In this document: piece by piece, positions 44,290-54,900 of the stretch
How the letters are laid out: each line of letters begins with the position of its first letter
Position numbering within the stretch: the first letter of the stretch is position 1
Origin: Lacticaseibacillus paracasei subsp. paracasei
Lineage (GTDB): Bacteria; Bacillota; Bacilli; Lactobacillales; Lactobacillaceae
Length of the DNA stretch: 64,000 nt
Direction of reading: 5' to 3'
Assembly (NCBI RefSeq): GCF_000829035.1
Contig: NZ_AP012541.1
Span: 806,001 to 870,000 of the forward strand
Made by a program: the position numbers and the translations under genes
Notes under the pieces: generated by a model
What the model saw: only the letters and a program-made list of their open reading frames with translations
Database searches by the model: none
What the model was told of the DNA's origin: nothing

Positions 44290-44531
44290 TCGGTGTCAGC
44301 TTTGAAAACAGTTCGATTAACCTTGCGGTTGGCGCATCTACAGTGCTAAAAGTGCAAATTAATCCGGCTGATGCCGCAAATAAACAAGTTACTTTCAAAA
44401 CGTCAGATCCCACAGTTGCCACCGTTTCCAGTGATGGAACTGTGGCTGGTGTAAAGGCAGGGTCTGCAACCGTAACAGTAACAACTGACGATGGTGGTAA
44501 AACTGCCACCGCAACTGTAACTGTGGCTTAG
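44277..44531 (+). CDS. -1 frameshift extension of the tail protein: Ig-like (Big_2) domain
   Basis: After slipping, PK-SVVGVSFENSSINLAV leads into an 82-codon extension to TAG 44531, giving about 283 aa. The Big_2 hallmark is clear: VTFKTSDPTVATVSSDGTVA, then VKAGSATVTVTT. There is no start codon with a binding site for independent translation. The identical event is described for A2, where it was reported as the second -1 frameshift in a major virion protein. Confidence 0.85.
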   Translation, partial: PKSVVGVSFENSSINLAVGASTVLKVQINPADAANKQVTFKTSDPTVATVSSDGTVAGVKAGSATVTVTTDDGGKTATATVTVA

Positions 44532-44601
44532 CAATGAACTCGTCGCCTTGTAAATGCACAATACGCGAACAGCGGGCGGCTTATACCTAAGGAGATTAAG
44601 C

Positions 44602-45015
44602 ATGGCATATCAAATTAAACTAAATATCAAAGGCGAAACGTGCGTGTTCACACGAAATGGAGAGCCAACATTACGTGATACTACGAACGCCTTAAAAGTG
44701 CAGCAACAACAGCTGCGCATGCTAAACCGTAAAGATGGCCCTTCAAACGATGATTACGACGAGAACGAGAAAAACTTAGCCAAATTTGCGGTTGATTTCT
44801 GGAAAAACCAGTTTACTACCGATGATGTTATTGATGGCTCCTCTATTTCTTTGAAATCGTTGGATTCAATCAATGATGCCATTGGTGATTCTCTAAGCGA
44901 CGGTGAAGAGGATAAGAAGGACACAGCAAAAAAATCACCGAAGCGGACGTCAAAGAAGCCATTAGCAACCTTGACGACTTCTACAAAGCAAGGCTCTCTG
45001 AAGGCTACCGATTAG
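44602..45015 (+). CDS. tail assembly chaperone gpG-like
   Basis: A 137-aa acidic protein with a charged C-terminus, upstream of the tape measure gene. AAGGAG precedes ATG 44602. It contains the slippery site A-AAA-AAA (44928-44934) in the correct phase; the zero-frame product continues past it with a Lys/Ser/Thr-rich tail. Confidence 0.75.
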   Translation: MAYQIKLNIKGETCVFTRNGEPTLRDTTNALKVQQQQLRMLNRKDGPSNDDYDENEKNLAKFAVDFWKNQFTTDDVIDGSSISLKSLDSINDAIGDSLSDGEEDKKDTAKKSPKRTSKKPLATLTTSTKQGSLKATD

Positions 45016-45116
45016 CTGACGTTGATGCTATGACGCTCCGCGATATTGAAAAACTTAACCAGATTTACGAGGAACGGGAGACCACGATTGACAAGGCCTT
45101 TCCGTTCCTTTTCTAG
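44928..45116 (+). CDS. gpT-like part of the tail chaperone (-1 frameshift)
   Basis: Slipping at seven A's gives ITEADVKEAISNLDDFYKAR (60 codons to TAG 45116), a helical acidic gpT-type domain ending in KAFPFLF. This product, gpGT of about 171 aa, loads the tape measure in lambda-like tails. The frame has no start of its own. Confidence 0.75.
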   Translation, partial: KKITEADVKEAISNLDDFYKARLSEGYRLADVDAMTLRDIEKLNQIYEERETTIDKAFPFLF

Positions 45117-45137
45117 TTCTATGAAAGGAGGTAAAAC

Positions 45138-48100
45138 ATGTTAGGAAATCTCGGACAAATTGCGGCTACTGTTAGTTTGAACATTGATCCGTTTCAAGTA
45201 AGCCAGCGAGTTTTGAATTCTTCAATTAAAGCAACTGCTGCTGAGTTGCGTGCTCAAGATGCTGCGTTTAAGGGCTCTGAAAAGTCTATCAACAACATGC
45301 GCTCAACCTATGACACATTGAGCCGCCAGTCAAAGAACTACCAAGCTCAGCTTCAGAAACAGCGAGAACAGTATGATGAAAATTCGAAAGCGGTTGAAAA
45401 ACTTAATAAAAGTGAGACTGCATCGCAGGAAGAAATTAATCGTGCTACAAAGCTGCAAGCTAATGCTGCATCACAGTATAATCGGACTGCTGCCGCGGCT
45501 GCACAAAACGAGAACCGAATGGCGGCCTTACGCAAAGAGATTGCGCTGCAAAGTGACGGCTGGACTAAAGTATCAAGCGGTGCATCAAAGTTTGCGTCTG
45601 TCACTGAAAAGGCAAGCTCTAAGCTAACTAGTTTCGGATCAACGATGACCAAGGCAGTAACTGCTCCAATTGCCATTGGATTTGTAGCAGCAGCTAAATC
45701 TGCTATTGATTTCAACAGCCAAATTCAAGCAATGGGGCCCTTGCTAACAAATGGGGGTGCGATTACTGCCAAGTATCGTGCGCAACTTGATCAACTAGCA
45801 TCAGCATCTAAAAAGTGGTCGGTTGAATATGGCGTTTCCACGGCTGCAATTAACGACGGCATGTCAGAAATGATCAAACGTGGCTATACCGCTGCGCAAA
45901 CATTAGGCGCAATGCCTGCAGTTCTCAATGCGGCAAAAGCGTCTGGCGATGACTTCAACGATGTTATGCATGTTTCTACATCCGTTTTGGAGCAATTTGG
46001 TCTAAAGACAGAATCAACAACGGGCATGCTTAAAAACACTTCTCGCGTTACAGATACTCTTACCTATGTTGCTAATGCTACTGCAGCAGGGTTCCAAGAT
46101 ATGGGCGAGGCAATGACGTATGTCGGGCCTTCTGCTCATGCTGCTGGTATTTCACTCGAAGAAACAGCGGCTGCTATTGGTATTATGAGCAACAAAGGGA
46201 TTGAAGGCTCAGTTGCTGGCACAGCGTTACGTGGTGCTTTAACAAGACTGTTGAAGCCCTCTAAGCAAAATCTTCAAGGCTTTAATGAATTAGGCATATC
46301 TGTTGCTGATTTCAAAAAAGGAACTTTAACTCTTCCAGAGATTCTTGACAAAATCAAGAATAACACTAAGGGGTGGACGGACCAGCAACGTGCTTCTGCA
46401 GTAGCGTTGGCTTTTGGCACTGAAGCGCAAGCCGGCATGAATGCCTTAATTGGTGCAGGTGGCGGTGAGCTACGCAAATATACCAGTGAAGCTGAGCATG
46501 CTAGCGGAACAACTGCCAAAATTGCTAACCAGTTAAACAATACGGATGCCGCCAAATTGAAGAGATTTCAAGAGTCGATTCATGTTTTAGGGATTGAAGT
46601 AGGTCAAAAACTTCTACCGACGCTGACTCCTCTTATCAAAACAGCAACCGATGTTGTCAATGCCTTTACAAAAATGGACAGTGGCACGCAACAAACCATT
46701 ATCAAATTTGCAGCGTTTGCGGCAGTTGTAGGGCCAGTGAGTTCTCTGATTGGTGGGGCTCTTAAGCCTGTTACTGCTTTGAGCAAAGGAATATCTGGAA
46801 TTGCGGGAGTCATTGGGCGAGCATCTGCAGCCGCAAAGCTCGGCGGAACTGCAATGGACGTGCTCAAGTCTGGCTTTAGTAAGACAGCCTTTGAAGCATT
46901 GAAGGTTGCACCAGCCGCAGCAGCGGCGGCAGAAGGCACTTCTGGAATGGGAGCAGCCATGGGCGGAGCCGCAGCGAGCGGAACAGGATTGCTAGCGGCA
47001 TTGGGGCCAATCGTCCCAGTTGTTTTAGGTGTGACAGCAGTCGTCGGTGCCGGTGTAGCCATCTGGGAATTGTGGGGCAAAAAGGCTCTTGAGTCTGCTG
47101 ACAGAACTTCACGATGGGGCACTGATATTGGCACCGATGCCGACCGATCTGCTTCCAAAATGAAAGATGCCTCTGGGGCAATTTCTGGTGCTTTTGATGA
47201 TACAAACCACACAGTCACCCAGAATGCTAAGACGATCTCTAAAGGGTTCGACGATTTAACAAAAGCTGCAAAAGAAGCCGCTGATCAGTCTGAGACAGCA
47301 GCGAAGAAATTGGCTAAGAGCCTCGGCGGTGAAGCCGCAGAAAACATTGAAAAGCAGGCCGCTAAGGAAAAAGCCGCTAACGCTAAGCGAATCAAAGAGA
47401 TGGAAAGCAACAACGAAAAGGCCCAAGCCATTACTGCATCGTTTAACAAGAGCGGAGCACAGATGACGGCTGACCAGTATCAACTGTTGGATAACTACCG
47501 TCGTAAAAATGCCGCACTGGCTGTCAAGACGCTACAGATTTCTGGATCGCAACAGAATAATGTGCTCAAGGCTGTTCTTGGTGAGAGAACTAGAATGTCT
47601 AAGAGTGCTGCCCTAGAGCAGTATCAAGATATGTGGAACGCCTCTAACAAAGAAAACAGTGCCTATAAGGCGGCACAGGACAAGATCAACACCGAGTACA
47701 AGAATGATGCTGCCATGCGTAACACGGCACTTGAAGGCTTAGAAAAAGATCACCAGAGCAAAATGAAAGTCATCTATGCTGGCGCAATTCAAGCCATGAA
47801 AGCACAAGGAACATCGCGCTCGGAAATGCTAGCGGAACTTCAAACTGACTTCCATCTGACAAGCTCACAAGCCGAATCTGCTATGAATAGTTATGAGAAG
47901 TCTATGGCCAAAGGGGTTAAGAGTAACCGAGATTTTGCTGCCGCGACTGAAGGATTTGGTAAAGCTGCTCAAGAGGCCGGTGATCACTGGAATAGTCTTG
48001 TTTTTGATCCCAAGACTGGGAAGGTGAAGACAAATCTTCCTGAAGTGTTGAAAGATACGGCCAGCACTAAAAAAGGTTGGCAGCAACTTAAATTCGATTT

Positions 48101-50012
48101 AAAGAATGCCAAGATCACCTCTAATGCCAAGCAAATGATTGTTGAAGCACTTGCTTCTTCTAAACAATGGCAGAAATTGAGCGTTCCCGAAAAGAATGCA
48201 ATTATCCGTACTCAGGGGCGTGAACAGCTTGCTGATATTATGGATAAGTTTGTTTCCTGGAATAGTCTGTCGCTTAAGGATCAGCAAGCAATTGTGAAGG
48301 GCGATTACACGCCTTTAGTAAATGCTTTAGTCAAGAGTGGAGACTGGAACAATCTCACCTTGAAACAGCAAGAAGCAATCGTTAAAGATAAAGCAACAGC
48401 GCCATTAGTATCTTCACTTCAGCAAACCGGCGAGTGGCAGAAGCTCGACTTAAAAGTTCAAGAAGCGATTGTCAATGCTAAAGGCAAGAAAGATCTTGAA
48501 GACATCCTTTTTGACATGGGAGTTTGGAACAAGCTTCCAAATACGCAGAAATACGCAACCCTAGTTTCTTTTGGTAAGCAAGACATCGCTGATATTATCG
48601 ATCAGCTAAATTTGTGGAATACACTTACACCAAAAGAAATCCAGGCTGTAGCAAAGGGCGATACCAGCTCTTTGGTGGCTGCTATTGATAAAGCAAATGA
48701 CTGGAATCGATTAACTCTTGGCCAGCTAGAAGCAATCGTTAAAGATAAAGCTTCTGCAGGCTTAGTCCAGGCCATGATTAAAACCGGAGAGTGGAATGGC
48801 CTATCAATAGAAGAAAAAACTGCTATTATGCAGACCAAAGGCAAATCCGACTTAGCCGATATGGTTGTTAAATACGGTCTTTGGAACAGCCTTCCAAACT
48901 CTACTAAAAGCCTGTTGATGAACGATTCCGATGCTCGTACTAAATTAGAAAAAGCTGGAGTTGCAATTGATCAATACAATTTGTTTAAGAACCCCAACGA
49001 AAAAGGGCTAAAAGCAAATAATACTGATGTGCTTGTAAAAACAGAAGAAGCCAAAGGGGGCATTCAGAAATACAACGAAGTTCTACCTGGCTTAAAGCTT
49101 TTTAATGGGAATTCCAGTGGCGTTAAGACAGAGTCTTCTTCTGGGCAATCAAGCATTGTTAAGTATAACGAGGTATTGCCGGGTCTAAAGCTTTTCAATG
49201 GTAATTCATCGTCTGTTAATGGTGCGTCTAATTCTGGTCAAAGCAGTATCATTTTATTTAATGGAACTAACCCAGTGCTGAAGCCATTTAAAGGCGATTC
49301 GTCGAGCGTTAATAGCGAGTCATCAAAAGGGCAAAGCAGCATTCTGCTGTTCAATAGCAAAGATCCATTAATGAGATTATTTAACGGGGATGCAAGTGGA
49401 GTATCAGAAGCGTCACAAATTGGCGTCAATGCAGTTGCTGCATTCGGTGGCGATGCTACCATCACAAAAACATTCAGGATTAGTGCAGATGTTGATCCCG
49501 CTGTACAACGACTTTTGAACAGTGGCAAGTTTGCACGAGGCACTCAAAACTTTACCGGTGGATTAGCAACTATTAACGACGCATCTGGCACTCGTTATCA
49601 AGAGGTCGTCACGCTACCAAATGGAGCAAAATTTGTGGCATATGGGCGAGACGTTACCTTACCACTTCCTCGGCATACGAAAATTGAAACTGCCATGCAG
49701 TCCGCAAGAAACTACTCGATTCCACGTTTTGCTGGTGGCACCACAGACTTCGGAGGCGCTGCTAATAGAATAAACCAATTGAATCCGCAAACCTTTGTTA
49801 CCAGCATTTCTAGTGGTAGCAATAGTCGTGTTGAGGATTTGCTAGCAAGACTGATCGAATTAACAACTTATAAGATTAATCATACACAACGTACTGAAGG
49901 CAAAGTAGTGCTAGAAAATAACCGCGAAATTGGCAAATGGTTGTACCCAACAATTAATGAGCTGGATAAGCAAAACACAATCAGAGAAAGACATGGAAGG
50001 GGTGTTTATTAA
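45138..50012 (+). CDS. tape measure protein
   Basis: A 1,624-aa tail-length ruler. Residues 1-140 are coiled coil (KNYQAQLQKQREQYDENSKA); about 190-540 is the TP901-type TMP core (MPAVLNAAKASGDDFNDVMH, GIEGSVAGTALRGALTRLL); hydrophobic stretches follow near 560-660. Two tandem repeats occupy the rest: nine units of about 30 aa of W-x-x-L-x5-Q-x-A-I (48168-48930), then five units of about 27 aa (around SSGQSSIVKYNEVLPGLKLF; 49054-49460). No muramidase or peptidase motif is seen. AAAGGAGG start. Confidence 0.93.
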   Translation: MLGNLGQIAATVSLNIDPFQVSQRVLNSSIKATAAELRAQDAAFKGSEKSINNMRSTYDTLSRQSKNYQAQLQKQREQYDENSKAVEKLNKSETASQEEINRATKLQANAASQYNRTAAAAAQNENRMAALRKEIALQSDGWTKVSSGASKFASVTEKASSKLTSFGSTMTKAVTAPIAIGFVAAAKSAIDFNSQIQAMGPLLTNGGAITAKYRAQLDQLASASKKWSVEYGVSTAAINDGMSEMIKRGYTAAQTLGAMPAVLNAAKASGDDFNDVMHVSTSVLEQFGLKTESTTGMLKNTSRVTDTLTYVANATAAGFQDMGEAMTYVGPSAHAAGISLEETAAAIGIMSNKGIEGSVAGTALRGALTRLLKPSKQNLQGFNELGISVADFKKGTLTLPEILDKIKNNTKGWTDQQRASAVALAFGTEAQAGMNALIGAGGGELRKYTSEAEHASGTTAKIANQLNNTDAAKLKRFQESIHVLGIEVGQKLLPTLTPLIKTATDVVNAFTKMDSGTQQTIIKFAAFAAVVGPVSSLIGGALKPVTALSKGISGIAGVIGRASAAAKLGGTAMDVLKSGFSKTAFEALKVAPAAAAAAEGTSGMGAAMGGAAASGTGLLAALGPIVPVVLGVTAVVGAGVAIWELWGKKALESADRTSRWGTDIGTDADRSASKMKDASGAISGAFDDTNHTVTQNAKTISKGFDDLTKAAKEAADQSETAAKKLAKSLGGEAAENIEKQAAKEKAANAKRIKEMESNNEKAQAITASFNKSGAQMTADQYQLLDNYRRKNAALAVKTLQISGSQQNNVLKAVLGERTRMSKSAALEQYQDMWNASNKENSAYKAAQDKINTEYKNDAAMRNTALEGLEKDHQSKMKVIYAGAIQAMKAQGTSRSEMLAELQTDFHLTSSQAESAMNSYEKSMAKGVKSNRDFAAATEGFGKAAQEAGDHWNSLVFDPKTGKVKTNLPEVLKDTASTKKGWQQLKFDLKNAKITSNAKQMIVEALASSKQWQKLSVPEKNAIIRTQGREQLADIMDKFVSWNSLSLKDQQAIVKGDYTPLVNALVKSGDWNNLTLKQQEAIVKDKATAPLVSSLQQTGEWQKLDLKVQEAIVNAKGKKDLEDILFDMGVWNKLPNTQKYATLVSFGKQDIADIIDQLNLWNTLTPKEIQAVAKGDTSSLVAAIDKANDWNRLTLGQLEAIVKDKASAGLVQAMIKTGEWNGLSIEEKTAIMQTKGKSDLADMVVKYGLWNSLPNSTKSLLMNDSDARTKLEKAGVAIDQYNLFKNPNEKGLKANNTDVLVKTEEAKGGIQKYNEVLPGLKLFNGNSSGVKTESSSGQSSIVKYNEVLPGLKLFNGNSSSVNGASNSGQSSIILFNGTNPVLKPFKGDSSSVNSESSKGQSSILLFNSKDPLMRLFNGDASGVSEASQIGVNAVAAFGGDATITKTFRISADVDPAVQRLLNSGKFARGTQNFTGGLATINDASGTRYQEVVTLPNGAKFVAYGRDVTLPLPRHTKIETAMQSARNYSIPRFAGGTTDFGGAANRINQLNPQTFVTSISSGSNSRVEDLLARLIELTTYKINHTQRTEGKVVLENNREIGKWLYPTINELDKQNTIRERHGRGVY

Positions 50013-51944
50013 TTGGCGAACTTGATATTTGGAGGACATAAGATTGGTAGTTCTGTTCTGCAGTTTAGTGCTGCTAGGGGAATTACATCAGAGATTGAAA
50101 ACACTTCCAAGTCTGTTGGAATTAGCGATGGTGAGATGCTTATCAATAGTCGTCTTAAGTCTAGAATCATTCCAGTAACTTATGATTTTGTGGCGCTATC
50201 TCGTCGTGAATTTGAACGGCAGTTAGCGCCACTACTTTATAGCACGGATGTTCAGAAGCTAATCATTGATGATCGCCCTGATGAATTTTGGTATGCAAAA
50301 GTTGACGGCAAGATCGACATGGACCGAGCTTATTTTCTTGGCACTGGTACTATTAATTTTCTGGTTCCCGATGGCATCGCCCACTCGGTAGCCACGAAGA
50401 CGTTTGACAACAAGGATCCTAAATGGAACGGTTCACCATTGAACTTGTTGACAGGAACAAGTAATTCAGATAAAACCCAATCACAGACAGGCTGGGGTAA
50501 TACTGTTGGAGCCACAAATGGTGCATTCACTGGTAATGACGTGTTAGCTATGATTGGGAAGACTTATACCTACTCGGCATTTCTGACAGCAACAGACTGT
50601 GACTTGTCAATACTTGTAGCTCTACGCTATCAAAATACAGGTAAGGGAGAATACTATGGTAATACAATCAAAGCTGGAACATCAGGCTACTCTTCAGTAA
50701 CATTTACTGTGCCAAATATATCGCTTGACACAATCATGTTTTTCCCAAAAAGATTTGTTGTTCAACAAACTGCTGCGCATGATATTACTTGGCGGCAAGA
50801 GAAGCTTGAGCTAGGCACCACAGCTTCTCCATGGTCACCTAACCCGGCTGATCCTGAATACTATACCGACACCATCACAGTTCACAATGGTGGCACTTAT
50901 CCTGTTGAGCCAGTTATTACGGCAACTATGCACGCTGATAACGGCATGGTTGGGATTGTTAATGATCGCCCCGGTATTCTCCAATTTGGCACGCAAGAAA
51001 TTGATGGTTTCACCACCGAAGAAAGCGAAGTAGCACTTGATTTGGCAGCCGTGCAAGGCTCACATATGGATAATCAAGCCGCCACAAACAATCCCTATTG
51101 GGGTGGTGATCCTAGTATGCCTAATGAACAGATTGGCAATGCGATTTGGACTCATGACGATTATGATGGCTGGAAGGTTGAGCCTAATTGGCCCAGTATT
51201 ACTGGCGACCACAAGTATTGGAACGGTCCTTCAATCAAACACAACCTTGCTCAGACACATAACGGTAACTTCAAGAGCAATCTCACATGGGACGTTATGA
51301 CACGCTTCCAAACTGGGGTAGCGCAGGTAGGTGCGCTCGAAACAACGTTAGAGAGTGACGGTAAGCCAATTTTTCAGATGATACTGAAGGATAATAGCGC
51401 ATTGTCCGATCAGCTTTGGTGGATGTGCTACTACAAAGGCCAACTAGTCGTCAATGAACAGCTTGATCGTAGTATTTTCACTAACGACAAGTTCATTCAG
51501 TTGGAATTACAGAAATTTGGTAATTCAGTTGTTTTCCGAGTGTCACCATGGGTTGGCAATCAAGGACGAGAGACGACTATTACCCGCCAGTTTACCTTTG
51601 CGGACGCTGCCGATGTTGAGACCAAGCAATTCTCAACGTGGTTCATGCGTGACAAGACGTGGGGCGAATCGACCATGTATCTGATTGCGTCCACCGTCAA
51701 ATGGCAAAACGTTAGCTGGTATACGAATATCAAGAATCGCTTTAGCGATGGTGATGTTCTCAAGATTGATGTGGCGAACGCTAAGACGTACTTGAATGGT
51801 TCTCTTGACCCGACTATGCACACGATCGGCAATCAGTGGGAACGATTTGAACTGCCACCCGGTGATACTGAGATTACTATCACGCCCTCGAGCTGGGCAC
51901 AACCATTTGCATGTGAAGTCGAGATAAGGGAGGCCTGGCTATAA
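50013..51944 (+). CDS. large distal tail protein (evolved Dit) with inserted binding module
   Basis: A 643-aa protein. Residues 1-130 are the Dit N-terminal belt domain (SVGISDGEMLINSRLKSRII, LIIDDRPDEFWYAKVDGKID). From about 145 to 290 lies an inserted domain (SAFLTATDCDLSILVALRYQ ... ITWRQEKLELGTTASPW), of carbohydrate-binding-module type. A further beta-rich, lectin-like part spans 340-600. L. casei phages J-1 and PL-1 use Dit-borne CBMs to bind host polysaccharide. TTG start with AAGGGG. Confidence 0.8.
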   Translation: MANLIFGGHKIGSSVLQFSAARGITSEIENTSKSVGISDGEMLINSRLKSRIIPVTYDFVALSRREFERQLAPLLYSTDVQKLIIDDRPDEFWYAKVDGKIDMDRAYFLGTGTINFLVPDGIAHSVATKTFDNKDPKWNGSPLNLLTGTSNSDKTQSQTGWGNTVGATNGAFTGNDVLAMIGKTYTYSAFLTATDCDLSILVALRYQNTGKGEYYGNTIKAGTSGYSSVTFTVPNISLDTIMFFPKRFVVQQTAAHDITWRQEKLELGTTASPWSPNPADPEYYTDTITVHNGGTYPVEPVITATMHADNGMVGIVNDRPGILQFGTQEIDGFTTEESEVALDLAAVQGSHMDNQAATNNPYWGGDPSMPNEQIGNAIWTHDDYDGWKVEPNWPSITGDHKYWNGPSIKHNLAQTHNGNFKSNLTWDVMTRFQTGVAQVGALETTLESDGKPIFQMILKDNSALSDQLWWMCYYKGQLVVNEQLDRSIFTNDKFIQLELQKFGNSVVFRVSPWVGNQGRETTITRQFTFADAADVETKQFSTWFMRDKTWGESTMYLIASTVKWQNVSWYTNIKNRFSDGDVLKIDVANAKTYLNGSLDPTMHTIGNQWERFELPPGDTEITITPSSWAQPFACEVEIREAWL

Positions 51945-54900
51945 ATGGAGTATTACTTTGCAGATCGAAAATCAAACATTTTGGGTGTTGGGTCGACTGA
52001 TGGCAAAGGCGAATGGCGAATTGACAACGATATAGAAACACAAAGTGTTGACAATCGTCCTGCGGTCGAGCTTTCTCTTGATATTAAATTTACGACTGAT
52101 CAGGAACAAGCAGTCAATGAGATGGCCAAAGAAACCAACTTCATTCTTTATCAGGATGAAGAAGGCAACGGTCACCAAATGGTGATCGAATCGGTTGAGC
52201 ATGATTCACTAGGCCATATTCACTCAATTGTTGCTAGCGATGCTGGTAATGATTTAATTAACGAAACCGTTGGCGCCTTCAAGGCCGACAAACCATATAC
52301 GATTGCTGAATACATTACAAGGTTCACAAATGATTCTGGCTGGGAGATTGGCATCAACGAATTTCCTGACAATGTTCGAACACTCGAGTGGACTAGTGAA
52401 GAATCATCGTTGGCTCGCATTATTGCCGTGGCAAAAGACTTTGACGCAGTGCTTAGCTTTGGCTTTGAGTTTGTTGGAACCAACTTGGTTAAGCGTGTCA
52501 TTAACATTCGGCATGAAACGGCCGGCGATAGTTTGATCTCTTTTGAAATGAATAAGGACATCAACAACATCGTCACGCACCGCGATACCTATGACATGGA
52601 AACATCGATTAAGGCTTATGGAGCGGTGCCAGAAAGTACGGATGGATCAACTAATAAGGATCCAATTAACTTGATCGGTTACAACTGGACTGATCCAACG
52701 GGACAGTTTGTGCTTGATCAGTACGGGTTCTTGCACGATACCATTGCTGTGCAGAAATATTCACGTTTGTTAAGCAACAGCAACCCTAACCCAACACAGT
52801 CTGACTGGAATCGGGTTAAAACGTTTGATTCAAAATCGCAGGCGGCACTTTTGCAAGCGGCTTTGGCAGACTTGAAAAAGTATAACCATCCGAATGAAAC
52901 CTATGATATTGATTTGGTTAACTCACCATACGTACCACTGAATCAAACCGTCCACATTGCTGATGAAAATCAACAACTATTCCTGTCTGCCAAGGTGTTG
53001 AGCATTCAGCGGAGCCGTGCTAACCATTCAGTCCAGTTGACTCTGGGTGAGTTTGCACACGAGACTGTCAGTTTTGACGAACGGCTCAGTGAGCTTGCCA
53101 ACCAGATGTCGAATATCTCAAAAACCGTTCAATACTATCCTTGGCTCCGCTATGCCGATGATGATCAAGGAACAAATATGAGTGCCTTCCCAAGTGGTAA
53201 GAAGTATATGGCAATCGTTTGGTCAAATAAGACATCCGTCCCAAGCGACAATCCGGCTGATTACGCCGGCAAGTGGGCATTGATTCAGGGCAAAGATGGT
53301 GCTGACGGTGTTCCGGGTGCAAAGGGTGCAGATGGCCGTACAAGCTATTTTCACACCGCTTGGGCGAATGATGTAAGCGGCCAAAGTGGGTTCACGGTAT
53401 CCGGTGGCGATGGCAAAAAGTATATGGGTACGTACAGCGATTTCATACTTGCTGATAGCACCAATCCGGCTGATTACAATTGGGCGCTTTTTAAAGGTGA
53501 AGACGGTGATCAAGGGCCAAAAGGTGATCAAGGTTTACCCGGTGCTAAGGGTGCCGATGGTCGTACTGCCTATGCCCACTTTGCTTACGCAAACAGCCAA
53601 GATGGCAAGACCGACTTCTCAACCACTGATTCTAACCGCAAGTACATTGGCTTCTATAGCGACTTCACATCTGGAGACAGCACTAATCCAAGTGACTATA
53701 GCTGGTCACTGATTAAGGGTGCGGACGGTGCTGATGGTAAAGATGGGGTGCCCGGTAAAGCCGGTGCCGATGGCAAAACACCGTACTTTCATATTGCCTA
53801 TGCCGATAGCGGTGATGGTACAACGAACTTTTCGCTCGATACTCCCGGTTCTCGCAAGTACATCGGTAGTTATACAGACTTCACACAGGCTGACAGCACG
53901 AATCCGGATGTTTATAGTTGGCAACTAGTGCAAGGGCCACAAGGTCCAAAAGGTGACAGTGGTGCAGATGGCCTACCGGGTAAGGATGGCGTAGGCATCA
54001 AATCAACGCTTATCCAATACGCATCAAATACCAGCGGTACAGTAGCTCCAACAACTGGCTGGACAACAACGATTCCTGCAGCTTCCCCCGGCTATTATGT
54101 TTGGACTAAGTACACATGGACGTACACCGACGGCACTACAGAAGCAGGATACTCAGTGGGCAAGATTGGTGAGACGGGTCAAACTGGACAGAAGGGTGAT
54201 ACTGGTCCTCAAGGTCCGCAAGGCCCTCAAGGGCCACAGGGCCCTCAAGGTGTTCAAGGTGTTCCCGGAAGCAAGGATGTGCCATACACATACATTCAGT
54301 TGGGCACGCCCGCTAGTCCCAAGAAAGGCGACCTATGGTGGCATGGGACAACACTTAACGATGCCACAGCATTGCAATACTACGATGGGTCAACTTGGAT
54401 TGATCAAAGTATTCAGCAAGCAGTGCTTAGCATCAAAAAACTGCAATCGATTGAGGTTGACAGCTCAACCTTTAATTCTCCTGACATTAATTCGCCTTTC
54501 AGCCATGTTCAGATTGACGGTGCCAAGAGTTCTGGCAATCTTGAACTAAAAGATGCGAACCTAAGTATATTGGGCAACATTGAAGACAATAATGGCAATC
54601 CCAATGGTCAATACTACAAATCTCTTTTGAGCCCTAACGGTATGTTCAACTACATCACGACACCTGACCAAAAGGGAAACATATCGTCAGTTGCACTCCA
54701 ACGTGGTGCACTTCAGTTACAAACGCTGATCAGTGACCCCAGTGCCGCTACAAAAAAATATATTCAGTCTGAATTCACTTCAAAAGACAACGTGACATTT
54801 TTCTACGTCAATACAACCGCGCTAAGAAATATTGATATTGATTACGCATATATTTACTACACGCGACGTGGAAATTTGGTGACCGTCAACTTTCAAATTC

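Noticed and set aside
46604..47218. 204-codon minus-strand frame inside the tape measure gene
   Set aside because: Ala/Pro-rich shadow of an Ala/Gly-rich coding strand.
48168..49460. Considered as a CRISPR or DNA repeat array
   Set aside because: Repeats are coding, diverged at DNA level and in the tape measure reading frame; no identical repeats with spacers occur in the window.
53086..53928. Antisense frames over the collagen-like region
   Set aside because: Produced by the repetitive Gly-X-Y codons, not by coding selection.
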